Of a stretch of DNA of 64,000 nucleotides, positions 31,975 to 41,522 are shown piece after piece (the stretch's first letter is position 1; every line of letters starts with the position of its first letter). Under the pieces are notes generated by a model. It searched no databases. It saw only the letters and a list, made by a program, of their open reading frames with translations, and had not been told where the DNA came from. This DNA is from Lysobacteraceae bacterium NML93-0793 (lineage in GTDB: Bacteria; Pseudomonadota; Gammaproteobacteria; Xanthomonadales; Xanthomonadaceae), in assembly GCA_002324875.1 (NCBI GenBank), contig NTJG01000015.1, positions 1 to 64,000 on the forward strand, written 5' to 3'. Position numbers and translations under genes: made by a program.

Positions 31975-31980
31975 TACAAT
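31975..31980 (+). promoter_or_regulatory. -10 box (TACAAT) of a probable leaderless transcript
   Basis: TACAAT ends 6 bases before the ATG at 31987 of the metallopeptidase gene. There is no ribosome-binding site between them. Confidence 0.5.
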
Positions 31981-31986
31981 CGGCGC

Positions 31987-32769
31987 ATGTCGTCTCTGTC
32001 GCGCCTGCTGTCGCCATCCACCCGATCCGTTCCGATGCAGCGCGAGACGCTGCGGATCCGGCTCGACGACGGGCGCGAGATCGAGGTGACCCGCGTGCGC
32101 GATCCGCGTGCGCGGCGCATCCGCCTCAGTGTCAGCGAACGCGGGGCGCGCCTGACGCTGCCGTTGCGCGCCAGCCTGACAGCAGGCGATGCGTTTCTGC
32201 GCGAGCACCGCGACTGGCTGGCCACCCAGCTGGCCGAACACGGCAGCGCCTTGCCGCTGCGGCGGGACACGACCACCGCGCTGCCACTGCGCGATGCGAG
32301 CCACGCGGTGCATTGGGAGCCGGGCCGCTACAGCCATGCGCAGCTGCGCGACGACGGCACCATCGTCTTCGCCGCACCCGCGCAGGCCGGACCGGATGCG
32401 CTGCGACGCGCACTGCGCGAGTTCTACGAAGCCCAGGCGCGCGCCGACATCGCCCGCTGGATGCCGACCTATCTGGCCGGCCTGCCGCGCCCGCCGTCGC
32501 GCGTGCGGCTCAAGGTGATGTCCTCGCAATGGGGCTCACTGGCGCCCGACGGCACCCTGACCCTCGATCTGGCGCTGGTGCTGGGCCAGCCCGCGGCGTT
32601 CGAATACGTGCTGGTGCACGAACTCTGCCACCTGATCCACGCCGACCATTCGCGCGCGTTCTGGCGCGAGGTCGAGGCGCGCTGCCCGGACTGGCGCGAC
32701 GCGCGCGATTATTTCCGCGACCACGGGCGCCGGCTCAAGGGCGACCTGCACGCGCTGCTCAACGCCTGA
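31987..32769 (+). CDS. YgjP-like (DUF45) zinc metallopeptidase
   Basis: 260 residues from ATG 31987, chosen because a TACAAT box ends 6 bases upstream. The zinc site H-E-L-C-H is at 211-215, followed by the A-D-H-S-R-A-F-W segment typical of the YgjP/WLM group, and before it V-M-S-S-Q-W-G-S. The family has a role in DNA-protein repair-like proteolysis by homology only; the substrate here is unknown. No signal peptide, so cytoplasmic. Confidence 0.85.
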   Translation: MSSLSRLLSPSTRSVPMQRETLRIRLDDGREIEVTRVRDPRARRIRLSVSERGARLTLPLRASLTAGDAFLREHRDWLATQLAEHGSALPLRRDTTTALPLRDASHAVHWEPGRYSHAQLRDDGTIVFAAPAQAGPDALRRALREFYEAQARADIARWMPTYLAGLPRPPSRVRLKVMSSQWGSLAPDGTLTLDLALVLGQPAAFEYVLVHELCHLIHADHSRAFWREVEARCPDWRDARDYFRDHGRRLKGDLHALLNA

Positions 32770-32803
32770 GCGCGCACGTCGGCGCACCGTCGGCGATCGC
32801 GCG

Positions 32804-33670
32804 TCAGTCCGGGCGCTGCAGGAAATCGCCGATCGCCGCGGCCACCTCGCCCGGCTGTTCCATGTGCAGGTGATGGCCGCCGGCGATGACGACGAGATCG
32901 CCGTCGGGCAACAGGCGTGCGCGCCGCGAACGGTCCGGCTCGGGCAGATACGGCTGCGGCGGATCGGCGTAGATCACCCGGGTCGGGCATTCGATGCCTC
33001 CGATCAGGGCATCGACCTGGTCGGGCGTCATGCGCACCGCGGTGGGCACGGTGAGCCGCGGATCGCTGCACCACACATGCCCGCCGTCGACGTCGCGCAC
33101 GCCGCGCTCGACCAGCAGCCGCGCCGAGGCCTCGGTCAGCGCGTTGACGCGCATGCGCGCGCGCACCGGCGCATCGAGATCGGGGAACACCCGCAGCGCC
33201 CGCTGCGGCAGACCGCGCGCCGATGTCACCGCATCGCGCAGACGCGGCACGGTCTGCTCGACGATCTCGGGCAACGCACCCAGCGCTTCGATCGCGACGA
33301 AGCGCTCGATCCGCTCCGGCACCGCCGCGGCCACCAGGCTGGCGATGCCCGCCCCCATCGAATGGCCGAGCAACGCGAAGCGCTCCCAGCCGAGCGCGTC
33401 GGCCACGTCGAGCACCTGGTGCACGGCGCCGACGAAGGTGTAGTCGGTGCCCGGCGGCATGTGCGCGCTGCGGCCGTGGCCGGGCAGGTCCGGCGCGGCG
33501 ATGTCCAGGCCGTCCAGATGCGCCGCCAGCGGCACGAAGCTCGCCGCGTTGTCGAGCCAGCCGTGCAGCGCGAGCACGCGCCGGCCACCGGGCGCGCCGA
33601 AGCGCAGGCCGCGCACCGTGCCGATTCCGATCTCGACCTCGAACGGCTGGCCGCCGACCGCGCCGCTCAC
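32804..33670 (-). CDS. Alpha/beta hydrolase
   Basis: 288 residues from a GTG at 33670 whose GTGA overlaps the hemH stop. The fold is clear: H-G-W-L-D-N oxyanion region, P-D-L-P-G-H-G-R-S, nucleophile elbow L-L-G-H-S-M-G-A-G, and the catalytic His in A-G-G-H-H-L-H. It resembles MhpC/serine hydrolase-like esterases; the substrate cannot be told. Coupled translation with hemH suggests one operon but not a shared pathway. Confidence 0.88.
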   Translation of the reverse strand: MSGAVGGQPFEVEIGIGTVRGLRFGAPGGRRVLALHGWLDNAASFVPLAAHLDGLDIAAPDLPGHGRSAHMPPGTDYTFVGAVHQVLDVADALGWERFALLGHSMGAGIASLVAAAVPERIERFVAIEALGALPEIVEQTVPRLRDAVTSARGLPQRALRVFPDLDAPVRARMRVNALTEASARLLVERGVRDVDGGHVWCSDPRLTVPTAVRMTPDQVDALIGGIECPTRVIYADPPQPYLPEPDRSRRARLLPDGDLVVIAGGHHLHMEQPGEVAAAIGDFLQRPD

Positions 33671-34650
33671 GCGCCCGCCTCCAGGTCGCGACGTGCCAGT
33701 GCCGCCAGCACCTGTGCGTGCACCGGCGCATCGTTGAGGCAGGGGATGTACCGCAGCGCCTGACCGCCGTGTTCGTGGAAGATCTCCGCGTTCTGCAGCG
33801 CGATCTCCTCCAGCGTTTCCAGACAGTCGACCGCGAAGCCGGGGCAGACCACGTCGAGCGTGCGCACGCCCTCGCCGCCGAGCGCCTTCAGCGTCTCGTC
33901 GGTATAGGGCTGCAGCCAGGGTTCGCGTCCGAAGCGCGACTGGAAGGTCAGCAGCGCCTCGTCCTCGCGCAGGCCCAGCGCGCGCACGATCGCATCGGCG
34001 CCGGCGCGGCACTGTTGCGGATACGGGTCGCCGGCGTCGGCCAGGCGCTGCGGAATGCCGTGGAAGGAGAACAGCAGGCGCTCGCCGCGGCCGTGCACCG
34101 CCCAGTGCGCGCGGATCGACGCGGCCACGGCCTCGACCCACGCCGGATCGACGTGATAGTCGGCACGCATCCGCGCGCGGCCGTCGGCGCCGAACACCGC
34201 ATTGACGATGTCGCCGACCGAGGCCGTCGTCGTCGTCGAGTACTGCGGATACAGCGGCAGCACCTGCACCTGTGGATGCCCGGCGTCGCGCAGCTCTTCG
34301 AGCACGGTGCGCAACGACGGGTTGCCGTAGCGCATGGCGTGGACCACGCGCGCCTCCGGCATCTCGCGCTGCACGGCTTCGGTCAGCCGCGCGGTGTGCA
34401 CCGCGAGCGGCGAGCCGCCGTCCATCCACACGCCGGCGTAGAGCTTGGCCACGCGCGGCGAGCGGAAGGGCAGGATCACGAAATGCAGGATCGGGCACCA
34501 CAGCCAGCGGGTCAGCGCGACCACGCGGTGGTCGTGCAGGAACTCGGCGAGATAGCGGCGGACCGCCTTGGGCGTCGGCGCATCGGGGGTGCCGAGATTC
34601 ACCAGGACGACGGCGGGAACGGATGTAGGAGCGGGCGTGTTCATCCGCAT
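33667..34650 (-). CDS. hemH: Ferrochelatase HemH
   Basis: 327 residues. HemH inserts ferrous iron into protoporphyrin IX, the last step of heme synthesis. Family marks: [19 protein letters not shown], the catalytic His in F-S-F-H-G-I-P and [13 protein letters not shown]. The ORF opens M-R-M-N; the second ATG (34644) has a CATCCT box 6 bases upstream and may be the true, leaderless start. The hydrolase follows with a 4-base overlap. Confidence 0.96.
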   Translation of the reverse strand: MRMNTPAPTSVPAVVLVNLGTPDAPTPKAVRRYLAEFLHDHRVVALTRWLWCPILHFVILPFRSPRVAKLYAGVWMDGGSPLAVHTARLTEAVQREMPEARVVHAMRYGNPSLRTVLEELRDAGHPQVQVLPLYPQYSTTTTASVGDIVNAVFGADGRARMRADYHVDPAWVEAVAASIRAHWAVHGRGERLLFSFHGIPQRLADAGDPYPQQCRAGADAIVRALGLREDEALLTFQSRFGREPWLQPYTDETLKALGGEGVRTLDVVCPGFAVDCLETLEEIALQNAEIFHEHGGQALRYIPCLNDAPVHAQVLAALARRDLEAGA

Positions 34651-34802
34651 AGGATGGCAGGCGCCCCGGCGCTTGGGCAGGCCGGGCGACGCGGGTCGAA
34701 CTCACCGGCGATTCATTCGACCGTCACTAGCCTGAACTCCGTTTGCCGCCTGTTGTCCGAATCCGTGTCCGATCCGCGGCACGTGCCGCCCCTGGAGTCC
34801 GC

Positions 34803-35675
34803 ATGACCACGATCCGCCGCCCCCGCGCCCTGCTGGCGCTCGCCCTCGGCCTTTCGCTCGCCGCAGGCGCCGCATTCGCCGGCCCGCGCGAGGACGCCCG
34901 CGCCCAGAACGCGGTGCGCGTGCTGGGCGAGATCCAGGCGATCCCGGAATCCGGCATCCCGGACAAGCTGCTCGACGAAGCCCGCGCGATCGTCGTCATT
35001 CCGGATACCGTCAAGGCCGGCCTGATCATCGGCGGACGCCGCGGCCACGGCCTGATGTCGGTGCGCACCGCCGACGGCACCTGGTCGAATCCCGCCTTCG
35101 TGCGCATCACCGGCGGCAGCATCGGCTTCCAGGCGGGTGTGCAGTCGTCGGACGTGGTGCTGGTGTTCCGCAACGAGCGCAGCCTGGAATCCATCGTCAA
35201 CGGCAAGTTCACCCTCGGCGCCGATGCCGGCGTCGCCGCCGGCCCGGTGGGCCGCAACGCCGCGGCGTTGACCGACGGCCAGCTCAAGGCCGAGATCTGG
35301 TCGTGGTCGCGTGCACGCGGCCTGTTCGCCGGCGTCGCCCTCGACGGCGCGGTGCTGCAGATCGACGACGACGCCAATGTGGCGGTCTACGGCCCCAACA
35401 GCACGCCGCGCGCGATTCTCGAAAACCGCGCCGGCCAGGCGCCGTCGAACGCGATCGTCGATTTCCGCGATCGCCTGGAAGAAGCCAGTGCCACCGCGCG
35501 CGTCGCCCGCGGCGGCAGTGCCGTGCCGGTCGCGCGCACGCCGGCCGGCGCGCCGCCGATCCGCGACGTGCCCGAGGCGACGACGATCCCCGCGCAGCAC
35601 AACGACCCGCGGCCGCAGGCCTTCGAGACGGTCGACGACCAGCCGGCGACGGTCGAGCCGTTGCCGGAGTACTGA
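34803..35675 (+). CDS. Secreted SYLF-domain (YSC84/DUF500) lipid-binding protein
   Basis: 290 residues. A signal peptide (hydrophobic about 8-20, cleavage after A-F-A) precedes a bacterial SYLF domain: I-P-D-K-L-L-D-E-A-R-A-I-V-V-I-P, G-G-R-R-G-H-G-L-M-S-V-R and A-D-A-G-V-A-A-G-P-V-G-R. The last 70 residues are Pro/Ala/Thr-rich and disordered. SYLF domains bind membranes or phosphoinositides in eukaryotes; the bacterial role is unclear. It stands alone upstream of tatABC. Confidence 0.85.
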   Translation: MTTIRRPRALLALALGLSLAAGAAFAGPREDARAQNAVRVLGEIQAIPESGIPDKLLDEARAIVVIPDTVKAGLIIGGRRGHGLMSVRTADGTWSNPAFVRITGGSIGFQAGVQSSDVVLVFRNERSLESIVNGKFTLGADAGVAAGPVGRNAAALTDGQLKAEIWSWSRARGLFAGVALDGAVLQIDDDANVAVYGPNSTPRAILENRAGQAPSNAIVDFRDRLEEASATARVARGGSAVPVARTPAGAPPIRDVPEATTIPAQHNDPRPQAFETVDDQPATVEPLPEY

Positions 35676-35753
35676 TCGATCGGCGGCACGTAACCGGCCT
35701 GCGCCGCCGCTTGCGGTATCCTCGCCGTCCACCCGACTTCACCGGTACCTGCC

Positions 35754-35975
35754 ATGGGCAGTTTCAGCATCTGGCATTGGCTCATCGTCCTGCTCGTCGT
35801 CCTGCTGGTGTTCGGCACCAAACGGTTGCGCGGCGCCGGGCGCGACCTCGGCGAGGCGGTCAAGGGCTTCAAGAAGGGCATGCACGAGGACGAGACGCCC
35901 GAGCGTCTCGACGACCGTTCGAAGGATCCGGCCTCGACCGAGCGCGCACGTCACGACGACAACGTGCCGCGCTGA
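35754..35975 (+). CDS. tatA: Twin-arginine translocase subunit TatA
   Basis: 73 residues: one N-terminal membrane helix (7-20), the hinge F-G-T-K-R-L-R-G, then an amphipathic helix with [13 protein letters not shown] and a polar tail. TatA polymerises to make the transport path for folded proteins. It is first of tatABC. Confidence 0.95.
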   Translation: MGSFSIWHWLIVLLVVLLVFGTKRLRGAGRDLGEAVKGFKKGMHEDETPERLDDRSKDPASTERARHDDNVPR

Positions 35976-35996
35976 CGCGCGGCGTCTGTTGCACCG

Positions 35997-36443
35997 ATGT
36001 TCGGGATAAGCACCGGCGAACTGCTGATCCTGGGGCTGATCGCCCTGATCGTGCTGGGCCCCGAGCGTCTGCCCAAGGCGGCCCGGTTTGCCGGCGTGTG
36101 GATCCGCCGCGCGCGGTCGCAGTGGTATTCGGTGAAGTCCGAGCTCGACCGCGAGCTGGCCGCCGAGGAACTCAAGCGCAGCGTGCGCGAGGCCCAGCAG
36201 TCGATCGCCGATGTCGGCACCCAGCTGCGCGACGCGGGCACGCGGGTACGCGAAGGCGTCGAGCAGGCGCGACGCGAGACCGAGGACCTGGTCGAGACCG
36301 CGCGGCGCATGCCCGGCGAGCCGCCACGCGAGGCCGTCGATCCGTTGCCTGAAGGCGCGATCGCCGCCGACCCCACCACGCCGCCCACGCCGGCACCGTC
36401 TCCCACGCTTCCACAGGAGTCCGGCGATGGCGCTGCACGCTGA
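35997..36443 (+). CDS. tatB: Twin-arginine translocase subunit TatB
   Basis: 148 residues. The N-terminal M-F-G-I-S-T-G-E-L-L-I-L helix, L-G-P-E-R-L-P-K-A-A-R hinge and a long charged amphipathic helix identify TatB, part of the receptor complex with TatC. Its end overlaps the tatC start by 17 bases. The tail is Pro/Ala/Thr-rich. Confidence 0.95.
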   Translation: MFGISTGELLILGLIALIVLGPERLPKAARFAGVWIRRARSQWYSVKSELDRELAAEELKRSVREAQQSIADVGTQLRDAGTRVREGVEQARRETEDLVETARRMPGEPPREAVDPLPEGAIAADPTTPPTPAPSPTLPQESGDGAAR

Positions 36444-37188
36444 GGACGACACCGGCGACGGCAGCCTGATCGAACACCTGATCGAGCTGCGCATGCGCCT
36501 GATGCGCGGCCTGGCCGGCACCGGCCTCGTGCTGCTGTGCCTGCTGCCGTTCGCCAACACCCTCTACGGCATGCTCGCGCAGCCGCTGCTCGACAAGCTG
36601 CCCGACGGCGCGCACCTGATCGCGATCGAGGTCGCCTCGCCGTTCTTCGCACCGCTGAAGCTGGCCTTCTTCACCGCGCTGGTGGTGACCATGCCGTGGC
36701 TGCTGTATCAGGCCTGGGCCTTCGTCGCGCCGGGCCTGTACAAGCGCGAGAAGCGGCTGGCGATGCCGCTGCTGGCGTCGGCGGTGGCCCTGTTCTACAT
36801 CGGCTGCGCGTTCGCGTTCTTCTTCGTGCTGCCGTCGGTGTTCCGCTTCCTCACCCTGGTGACACCCGACGGTGTGGCGATGATGACCGACATCAATGCC
36901 TACCTCGACTTCGTGCTGGTGATCTTCCTCGCGTTCGGGCTGAGCTTCGAACTGCCGGTGGCGCTGGTGATCCTGGTGCTGATGGGCTGGGTGACCACCG
37001 ACCAGCTGCGCGAGGCGCGCGGCTACGCGATCGTCGGCGTGTTCGTGCTCGCGGCGATCATCACCCCGCCCGACGTGATCTCGCAGCTGATGCTGGCGAT
37101 TCCGATGTGTCTGCTGTACGAGGCCGGCATCGTCGCCGCCCGCCTGCTGGCGCCGAAGGCCGGATCGCTGCGCGACGAACAGGCATGA
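36427..37188 (+). CDS. tatC: Twin-arginine translocase subunit TatC
   Basis: 253 residues with six membrane helices; marks L-I-E-H-L-I-E-L-R-M-R-L near the N-terminus and S-P-F-F-A-P-L-K-L-A-F, F-E-L-P-V-A and I-T-P-P-D-V-I-S-Q later. TatC binds the twin-arginine signal. ATG 36427 overlaps tatB; its stop overlaps the next gene as ATGA. Confidence 0.96.
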   Translation: MALHAEDDTGDGSLIEHLIELRMRLMRGLAGTGLVLLCLLPFANTLYGMLAQPLLDKLPDGAHLIAIEVASPFFAPLKLAFFTALVVTMPWLLYQAWAFVAPGLYKREKRLAMPLLASAVALFYIGCAFAFFFVLPSVFRFLTLVTPDGVAMMTDINAYLDFVLVIFLAFGLSFELPVALVILVLMGWVTTDQLREARGYAIVGVFVLAAIITPPDVISQLMLAIPMCLLYEAGIVAARLLAPKAGSLRDEQA

Positions 37189-37889
37189 GCGGCGATCCGA
37201 CGCCGGCGCACGCACCGATGGTGCATCGCTATGCGGCCTGGTCCCTGGATGCCGCCGCGATCGCACTGCTGACAGCGGCCGCGCTGCATCGGCCGATCGC
37301 GACCGGACTCGACGCCTGCAGCCGCGCGCTCGATGCGTTGACCCGGGCGATGGTCGGCGGCATGCAGGCCGCCGTCGACGCCGGCGCCTCGCCCATGGCA
37401 CTGCTCCAGACCTCGCTCGCCGACCCCACCCTGCATGCCGCGGTCGTGGCCCTGACCGCCGCGCTGACCCGGCTGCTCGTGCTGCCGATGCTCGCCTTCG
37501 CCCTGCTGTCGCTGGCCTGGTTCGCCGGTTTCGAAGGCGGCCGCTGGCAGGCGACGCCGGGCAAACGGCTGCTCGGCCTGCAGGTGATCGACGACGACGG
37601 CCTGCCACCCCGCGTTCTGCGCGCGGGCCTGCGCCAGGCGGCGGGCCTGCTGTCGTGGCTCAGCCTCAACCTCGGACATGCGCTGGCGGGGGTGCCGCCG
37701 CGCCACCAGGCGCTGCACGACCGGATCGCCGGCATTCGCGTGGTGCGGACCGACGCCCGGCCCCTCCGGCCTGCCGTGCGGCTCTGGCTGGCGCTGCAGC
37801 TGCCGGCCTGCTTCCTGCTGCTGGCGTTGCTGATGCGCGCGGTCGACCGGAGTCTGACGCTCGCACTCGACGCGTCGTGGCCGCTGTGA
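37185..37889 (+). CDS. RDD-family membrane protein
   Basis: 234 residues from an ATG overlapping the tatC stop. It starts with R-Y-A-A-W-S-L-D-A-A-A-I (the RDD domain usually has R-x-x-A-x-x-x-D) and has Q-A-T-P-G-K-R-L-L-G-L-Q-V-I-D-D-D-G and Q-A-L-H-D-R-I-A-G-I-R-V-V, the core marks of the family. Four membrane segments. Function unknown; co-transcription with tat may be incidental. Confidence 0.85.
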   Translation: MSGDPTPAHAPMVHRYAAWSLDAAAIALLTAAALHRPIATGLDACSRALDALTRAMVGGMQAAVDAGASPMALLQTSLADPTLHAAVVALTAALTRLLVLPMLAFALLSLAWFAGFEGGRWQATPGKRLLGLQVIDDDGLPPRVLRAGLRQAAGLLSWLSLNLGHALAGVPPRHQALHDRIAGIRVVRTDARPLRPAVRLWLALQLPACFLLLALLMRAVDRSLTLALDASWPL

Positions 37890-37910
37890 CACCACGCGCG
37901 ATCGGCCCGC

Positions 37911-37965
37911 GCATGCGCCTCATTGCCGCGGCTTCGAACGGACGCATGTCCGGTCCGGTCTGGCG
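37911..37965. repeat. Second short dispersed repeat, unit 2 (reverse orientation)
   Basis: The reverse complement of this stretch reads ACCGGACATGCGTCCGTTCG then AAGCCGC-x-GCAATGA, close to 31884-31920. The remaining 186-base gap to 38076 also has a small hairpin (CCGTCCTC-GCG-GAGGACGG, 38041-38059) past the end of the minus-strand gene. Confidence 0.5.
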
Positions 37966-38075
37966 GACCGCCGGTGTCATCGGGTTCCCCCCCCGGAGAC
38001 GATGGCCTGATCGGCCCGCAGGCGGCTGAACACCGCATCGCCGTCCTCGCGGAGGACGGACGTGTACGACGTCTC

Positions 38076-39011
38076 CTAGAGTTCGATCTGGCCCGGCGGT
38101 GATGCCGGCCCGGTCGCGTCGCTGTCGACCGGCGCGCAGATGTCGCGCCACATCGCGTACATGACGCCGAACATCACGATGTAGAGCACCAGCAGCAGCG
38201 CCATGTACAACGGCAGCACCAACAGGCCGGCGAGCGCCGGATGCACCAGGCTGGCGACGACGCTGATCATCACCACGACGATGCCGAACACCAGCATCAG
38301 CGCAAAACCGCCCGCCATCGCGATCGCCGCCACCACCAGCACCGGCAGCGCGTTCTTCAGCGCACCGGCCAGGCCGTCGCGGAACGCGGCCATCACCGGA
38401 CGTCCGCCCAGCGCCACCTGGGCCAGACCGATCGCGTAGACCGTGGCGAAATAGATGCCCACCAGCAGGCCCAGCGCCATCAACGGGCCGATGCCGGCGG
38501 GCGGCATGGGCATCTGCGGCGGCGACGCGGGCGCGCCGTCCTGGGCGCTCATCTCCTGCGACAGCGTCATCACTTCCAGATACCACTCGGGCACGCCCTC
38601 GCCGAACAGGCTGACCAGCGCATAGAACGTGACGATGTACAGCGCGCCCATCAGCACGCCGAAGCCGACCAGGCGCCCTGCGCCGGCATCGGCGGAAAAG
38701 GTCGAGAACACATCGGCAGCGCCTGCCGGGCGGCCGTGCTCCACGGCGTCGATCACCCGCATCACGCCGCCGATCAGCAGCGGATACACCAGGATCGACA
38801 GCAGCGACGTCGCGCCGATGACCGCCAGCTGCGCCTGCGCATCGAGTCCGAAGGCGACCTGCAGCACCAGCTGCAGCACGCTGGGCAGAAGGGCCAGCAA
38901 GGCGACGATGGCGATCGCGCCGTAGACCGCGCGGGGATTGCCACGGCCCACGTTGACCGCCTGCACCAGCCACGTCCAGCCGTGACCGGCCCCTACTTTC
39001 CGAATCGTCAT
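38076..39011 (-). CDS. BPSS1780-family membrane protein
   Basis: 311 residues. The N-terminus M-T-I-R-K-V-G-A-G-H-G-W-T-W-L matches the family opening, followed by about six hydrophobic segments in pairs and a polar loop around 150-170 (M/P/S-rich). Function unknown. It is monocistronic; upstream, on the right, lies the hexanucleotide repeat and inverted-repeat element B. Confidence 0.8.
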   Translation of the reverse strand: MTIRKVGAGHGWTWLVQAVNVGRGNPRAVYGAIAIVALLALLPSVLQLVLQVAFGLDAQAQLAVIGATSLLSILVYPLLIGGVMRVIDAVEHGRPAGAADVFSTFSADAGAGRLVGFGVLMGALYIVTFYALVSLFGEGVPEWYLEVMTLSQEMSAQDGAPASPPQMPMPPAGIGPLMALGLLVGIYFATVYAIGLAQVALGGRPVMAAFRDGLAGALKNALPVLVVAAIAMAGGFALMLVFGIVVVMISVVASLVHPALAGLLVLPLYMALLLVLYIVMFGVMYAMWRDICAPVDSDATGPASPPGQIEL

Positions 39012-39198
39012 TGCCGCCTAGTCCAGTCCCGGGAGCACCCCGCGGCGGACTGCCGCGAGGGGTGCTCATCGTACTGCATGGGCTCGCATGGCCGGCGGGC
39101 GGCGGAGCGCGATTTGCATGGGACATGGCGGCCAGATTGGTCGACTTCGGGCTGCGTCATCGCCTGCCGCGCCTCCGGCAGCTGCGCCTGCTCATGCC

Positions 39199-39300
39199 TC
39201 GGCCTTGGCTCTGGCTCTGCCTCTGCCTCTGGCTCTGGCTGTGGCTGTGGCTCTGGCTCTGGCTGTGGCTGTGGCTGTGGCTGTGGCTGTGGCTTTCAGC
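39199..39300. repeat. Hexanucleotide tandem repeat GGCT[GC]T, copy B
   Basis: About sixteen units of GGCTGT or GGCTCT end in GGCTTTCAGC right where inverted-repeat copy B begins, as at copy A. The 187 bases between the 39011 start codon and this array contain no supported gene; any promoter of the 38076 gene would be there. Confidence 0.85.
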
Positions 39301-39301
39301 C

Positions 39302-39870
39302 TTTGACGTTCGAGCCGTAAAGCGAGCCGAGCACCGGAGCCTGACGCGGTCGAAGAGGCGCCCATGTCTGAGCGAAGCGAGTTTGGGCGCCGTGCCGCGT
39401 CAGGCGAGGAGCGCAGCGAACCGATGCGGCTTCATCGCATCGGCGAGTGTCCGGCGAAGGGACTTTTTGGTTCCTTTTTGGTCCCTCAAAAAGGAACTCG
39501 CACGCGCAAGCGGGCGAAAGCCGTGTACTTGCTCTGCTTTCCGTTCGTTCACCGCTACCGCCCGGTTCAGATCATTCGCGAAGAACAGAGTTTCGGCGCT
39601 GTTCGCGCGGCTTACTTTTGTCTTGTCAAAAGTAAGCACGACAGCGCGGATGCGCTGGCGAACGGCGAAGCCGGCCCGAAGGGCGAGTGCCGGAGGCGCG
39701 AGTCAAACCGCCGTCGCCGGGCGCGAGCCGATGCGATGAAGCCGCATCGGTTCCCTGCGCTACTCGCCTGACGCGGCACGGCGCCCAAACTCGCTTCGCT
39801 CAGACATGGGCGCCTCTTCGACCGCGTCAGGCTCCGGTGCTCGGCTCGCTTTACGGCTCGAACGATCAAA
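39302..39870. repeat. Long dispersed inverted-repeat element, copy B
   Basis: The left arm (TTTGACGTTCGAGCCGTAAA from 39302) is mirrored by the right arm ending near 39870 over about 110 bases with few mismatches (CCTGACGCGG...GGCGCCCATGTCTGAGCG). A second inner pair is around 39420-39465 and 39715-39765. The centre has GTTCCTTTTTG...CAAAAAGGAAC (39470-39497) and a CTTACTTTTG hairpin. More symmetric than copy A. Together with flanks it fills the 934-base gap between 39011 and 39946. Confidence 0.88.
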
Positions 39871-39945
39871 AGCCGACAGCAGCAACAGCAACAGCTGAGG
39901 CAAAGACAAAGCAAAATGCCAATGCCTGAGACGCTCGCCGCCGCA

Positions 39946-40677
39946 TCAGGTCCGCGGCACGGCCTCCACAAACCGCACGAACCGCTGCAGCACCGCCCTC
40001 GCCTCGGGCGCCGCGCGCACGGCGGCCACCAGCGCGACCGGGTCGAGGTCCTCGCGGTACAGCGCGCCCGAGCGCGCGCGGATGTAGCCGCGCATGTGCG
40101 TGGTGCTGAACTCGGGATGGAACTGCACGCCCCAGGCCCGATCGCCCCAGCGGAAGGCGTGATGCGGCTCGAGTGCCGAGCGTGCCAGCACCACCGCGCC
40201 GTCCGGAAGGCGCAGCACGCTCTGCAGATGCGTGGTCTGCGCGCTGAACGTCCCGCCCGACGGCGCGAACAACGCATCGTCACGCGCGGCGGCCGTGGTC
40301 TCGATGTCGAAGGTGCCCATCTCGCGGCCGCGCGGGTTGTCGCCGACCTCGCCCCCCAGCGCATGCGCCAGCAACTGATGGCCGTAGCAGATGCCGAAGA
40401 TCGGCACGCCCGCATGCGCGGCCTCGCGCAGCCACGCTGCACTGCGCTCGCTCCAGTCCTGACGCTCGGTGACCATCGCCCCGGAGCCGGTGACGATGAC
40501 ACCGGCGTAGCCATCGGCCACCGGCAATTCGGCCCCACGCTCGACGTCGACCACATCGACAGCGTATTGCGCCAGCCCTGCCGCCACGCGGATCCAATGT
40601 GGAAATCCGCCGTAGCGGCGCATTGATGGCACGGGCTGGCCGGTCTCGACGATCAGGAAAGAGCGGGTTTGTGGCAT
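39946..40677 (-). CDS. Class I glutamine amidotransferase-like protein
   Basis: 243 residues from ATG 40677. The nucleophile elbow G-I-C-Y-G-H-Q-L-L-A-H-A-L-G-G and the late W-G-V-Q-F-H-P-E-F give the Cys-His-Glu triad of class I amidotransferases. There is no synthetase domain; it resembles stand-alone GMP-synthase-like proteins (YfeJ group) whose substrate is often unknown. Its downstream side is the inverted-repeat element B; upstream it diverges from the sigma-factor gene. Confidence 0.85.
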   Translation of the reverse strand: MPQTRSFLIVETGQPVPSMRRYGGFPHWIRVAAGLAQYAVDVVDVERGAELPVADGYAGVIVTGSGAMVTERQDWSERSAAWLREAAHAGVPIFGICYGHQLLAHALGGEVGDNPRGREMGTFDIETTAAARDDALFAPSGGTFSAQTTHLQSVLRLPDGAVVLARSALEPHHAFRWGDRAWGVQFHPEFSTTHMRGYIRARSGALYREDLDPVALVAAVRAAPEARAVLQRFVRFVEAVPRT

Positions 40678-40940
40678 GGGCAGCGGGTCCGAAACGGGGA
40701 CGCAGAGTATCCAGGCTTCGAGGCCGCAGCGGGATCCCGTCTCGATGCCGGGGCCCGCCTGTCTGTACCCGGAGCGGCCATTGCCGACCCGCCGCTCCGA
40801 TCCGGCACGCGCCTGTCGGGGTCGCAGTCGGCCACCACCGGCCCGGACCGATGCACCATGCACCCCAACGTTCCCATCCCCGTCGGTGTCGAGACCGATT
40901 GAACCGGTTCGACGCTTCGCGGCACCTGATGTGGAGTGGA

Positions 40941-41522
40941 ATGCAGATCGACGGGACCATGCGCGACAGCGAACACATCTACGACGCGTACCTCGTGGCC
41001 TCGGCGATCAGCGGCGATCGTGCGGCGCTCGGCCGCCTCGTCTCGCGCTGGCAGCCGCGGTTGTTCCGGCACGCCTGGCGCGTGCTCGGTGATCCCGAGC
41101 GCGCCCGCGACGCGGTCCAGGACGCGTGGATGGAAATCCTGCGAGGGCTTCCCGCGCTCGACGATCCCGTCGCGTTTCCCGCCTGGGCCTATCGCATCGT
41201 CTCGCGACGCTGCTACCGCGTGCTGGGCAGGCTGGTCCGGGAGCCGTTCGAGCCGGAAGCGGCCGGCGAGGGGGCCGAGCCGCCCGTGCCGGATCACGAG
41301 ACCGCCGAATTCACCAGCGACATGACGCGTGTGGTCGCAGCCCTGGCCGAATTGCCGGCGTCGCAACGTGCCGCACTCGCGCTGTTCCACCTCGAAGGCA
41401 TGCGCGTGGCGGAAATCGCCATCGCGCTCGACGTACCCCCGGGGACGGTCAAGACCCGGCTCATGCACGCGCGGCGCAAGCTGCGCGAGCGACTTGAAGG
41501 AGTTCGCAATGGACAAGTTTGA
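40941..41522 (+). CDS. ECF-type RNA polymerase sigma factor
   Basis: 193 residues from ATG 40941 (GGAG 4 bases before; ATGs at 40929 and 40959 are alternatives). Region 2 is L-F-R-H-A-W-R-V-L-G-D-P-E-R-A-R-D-A-V-Q-D-A-W; region 4 is L-P-A-S-Q-R-A-A-L-A-L-F-H-L-E-G-M-R-V-A-E-I-A then P-P-G-T-V-K-T-R-L-M-H-A-R-R-K-L. It overlaps the next gene by 14 bases, the usual layout for an ECF factor and its partner. Confidence 0.92.
   Translation: MQIDGTMRDSEHIYDAYLVASAISGDRAALGRLVSRWQPRLFRHAWRVLGDPERARDAVQDAWMEILRGLPALDDPVAFPAWAYRIVSRRCYRVLGRLVREPFEPEAAGEGAEPPVPDHETAEFTSDMTRVVAALAELPASQRAALALFHLEGMRVAEIAIALDVPPGTVKTRLMHARRKLRERLEGVRNGQV

Noticed and set aside
39364-39771. Open frames inside inverted-repeat copy B (and 19960-20214 in copy A) beginning M-S-E-R-S-E-F-G
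   Set aside because: They follow the repeat exactly, lack ribosome sites and codon bias, and change length between copies; they are by-products of the palindrome.
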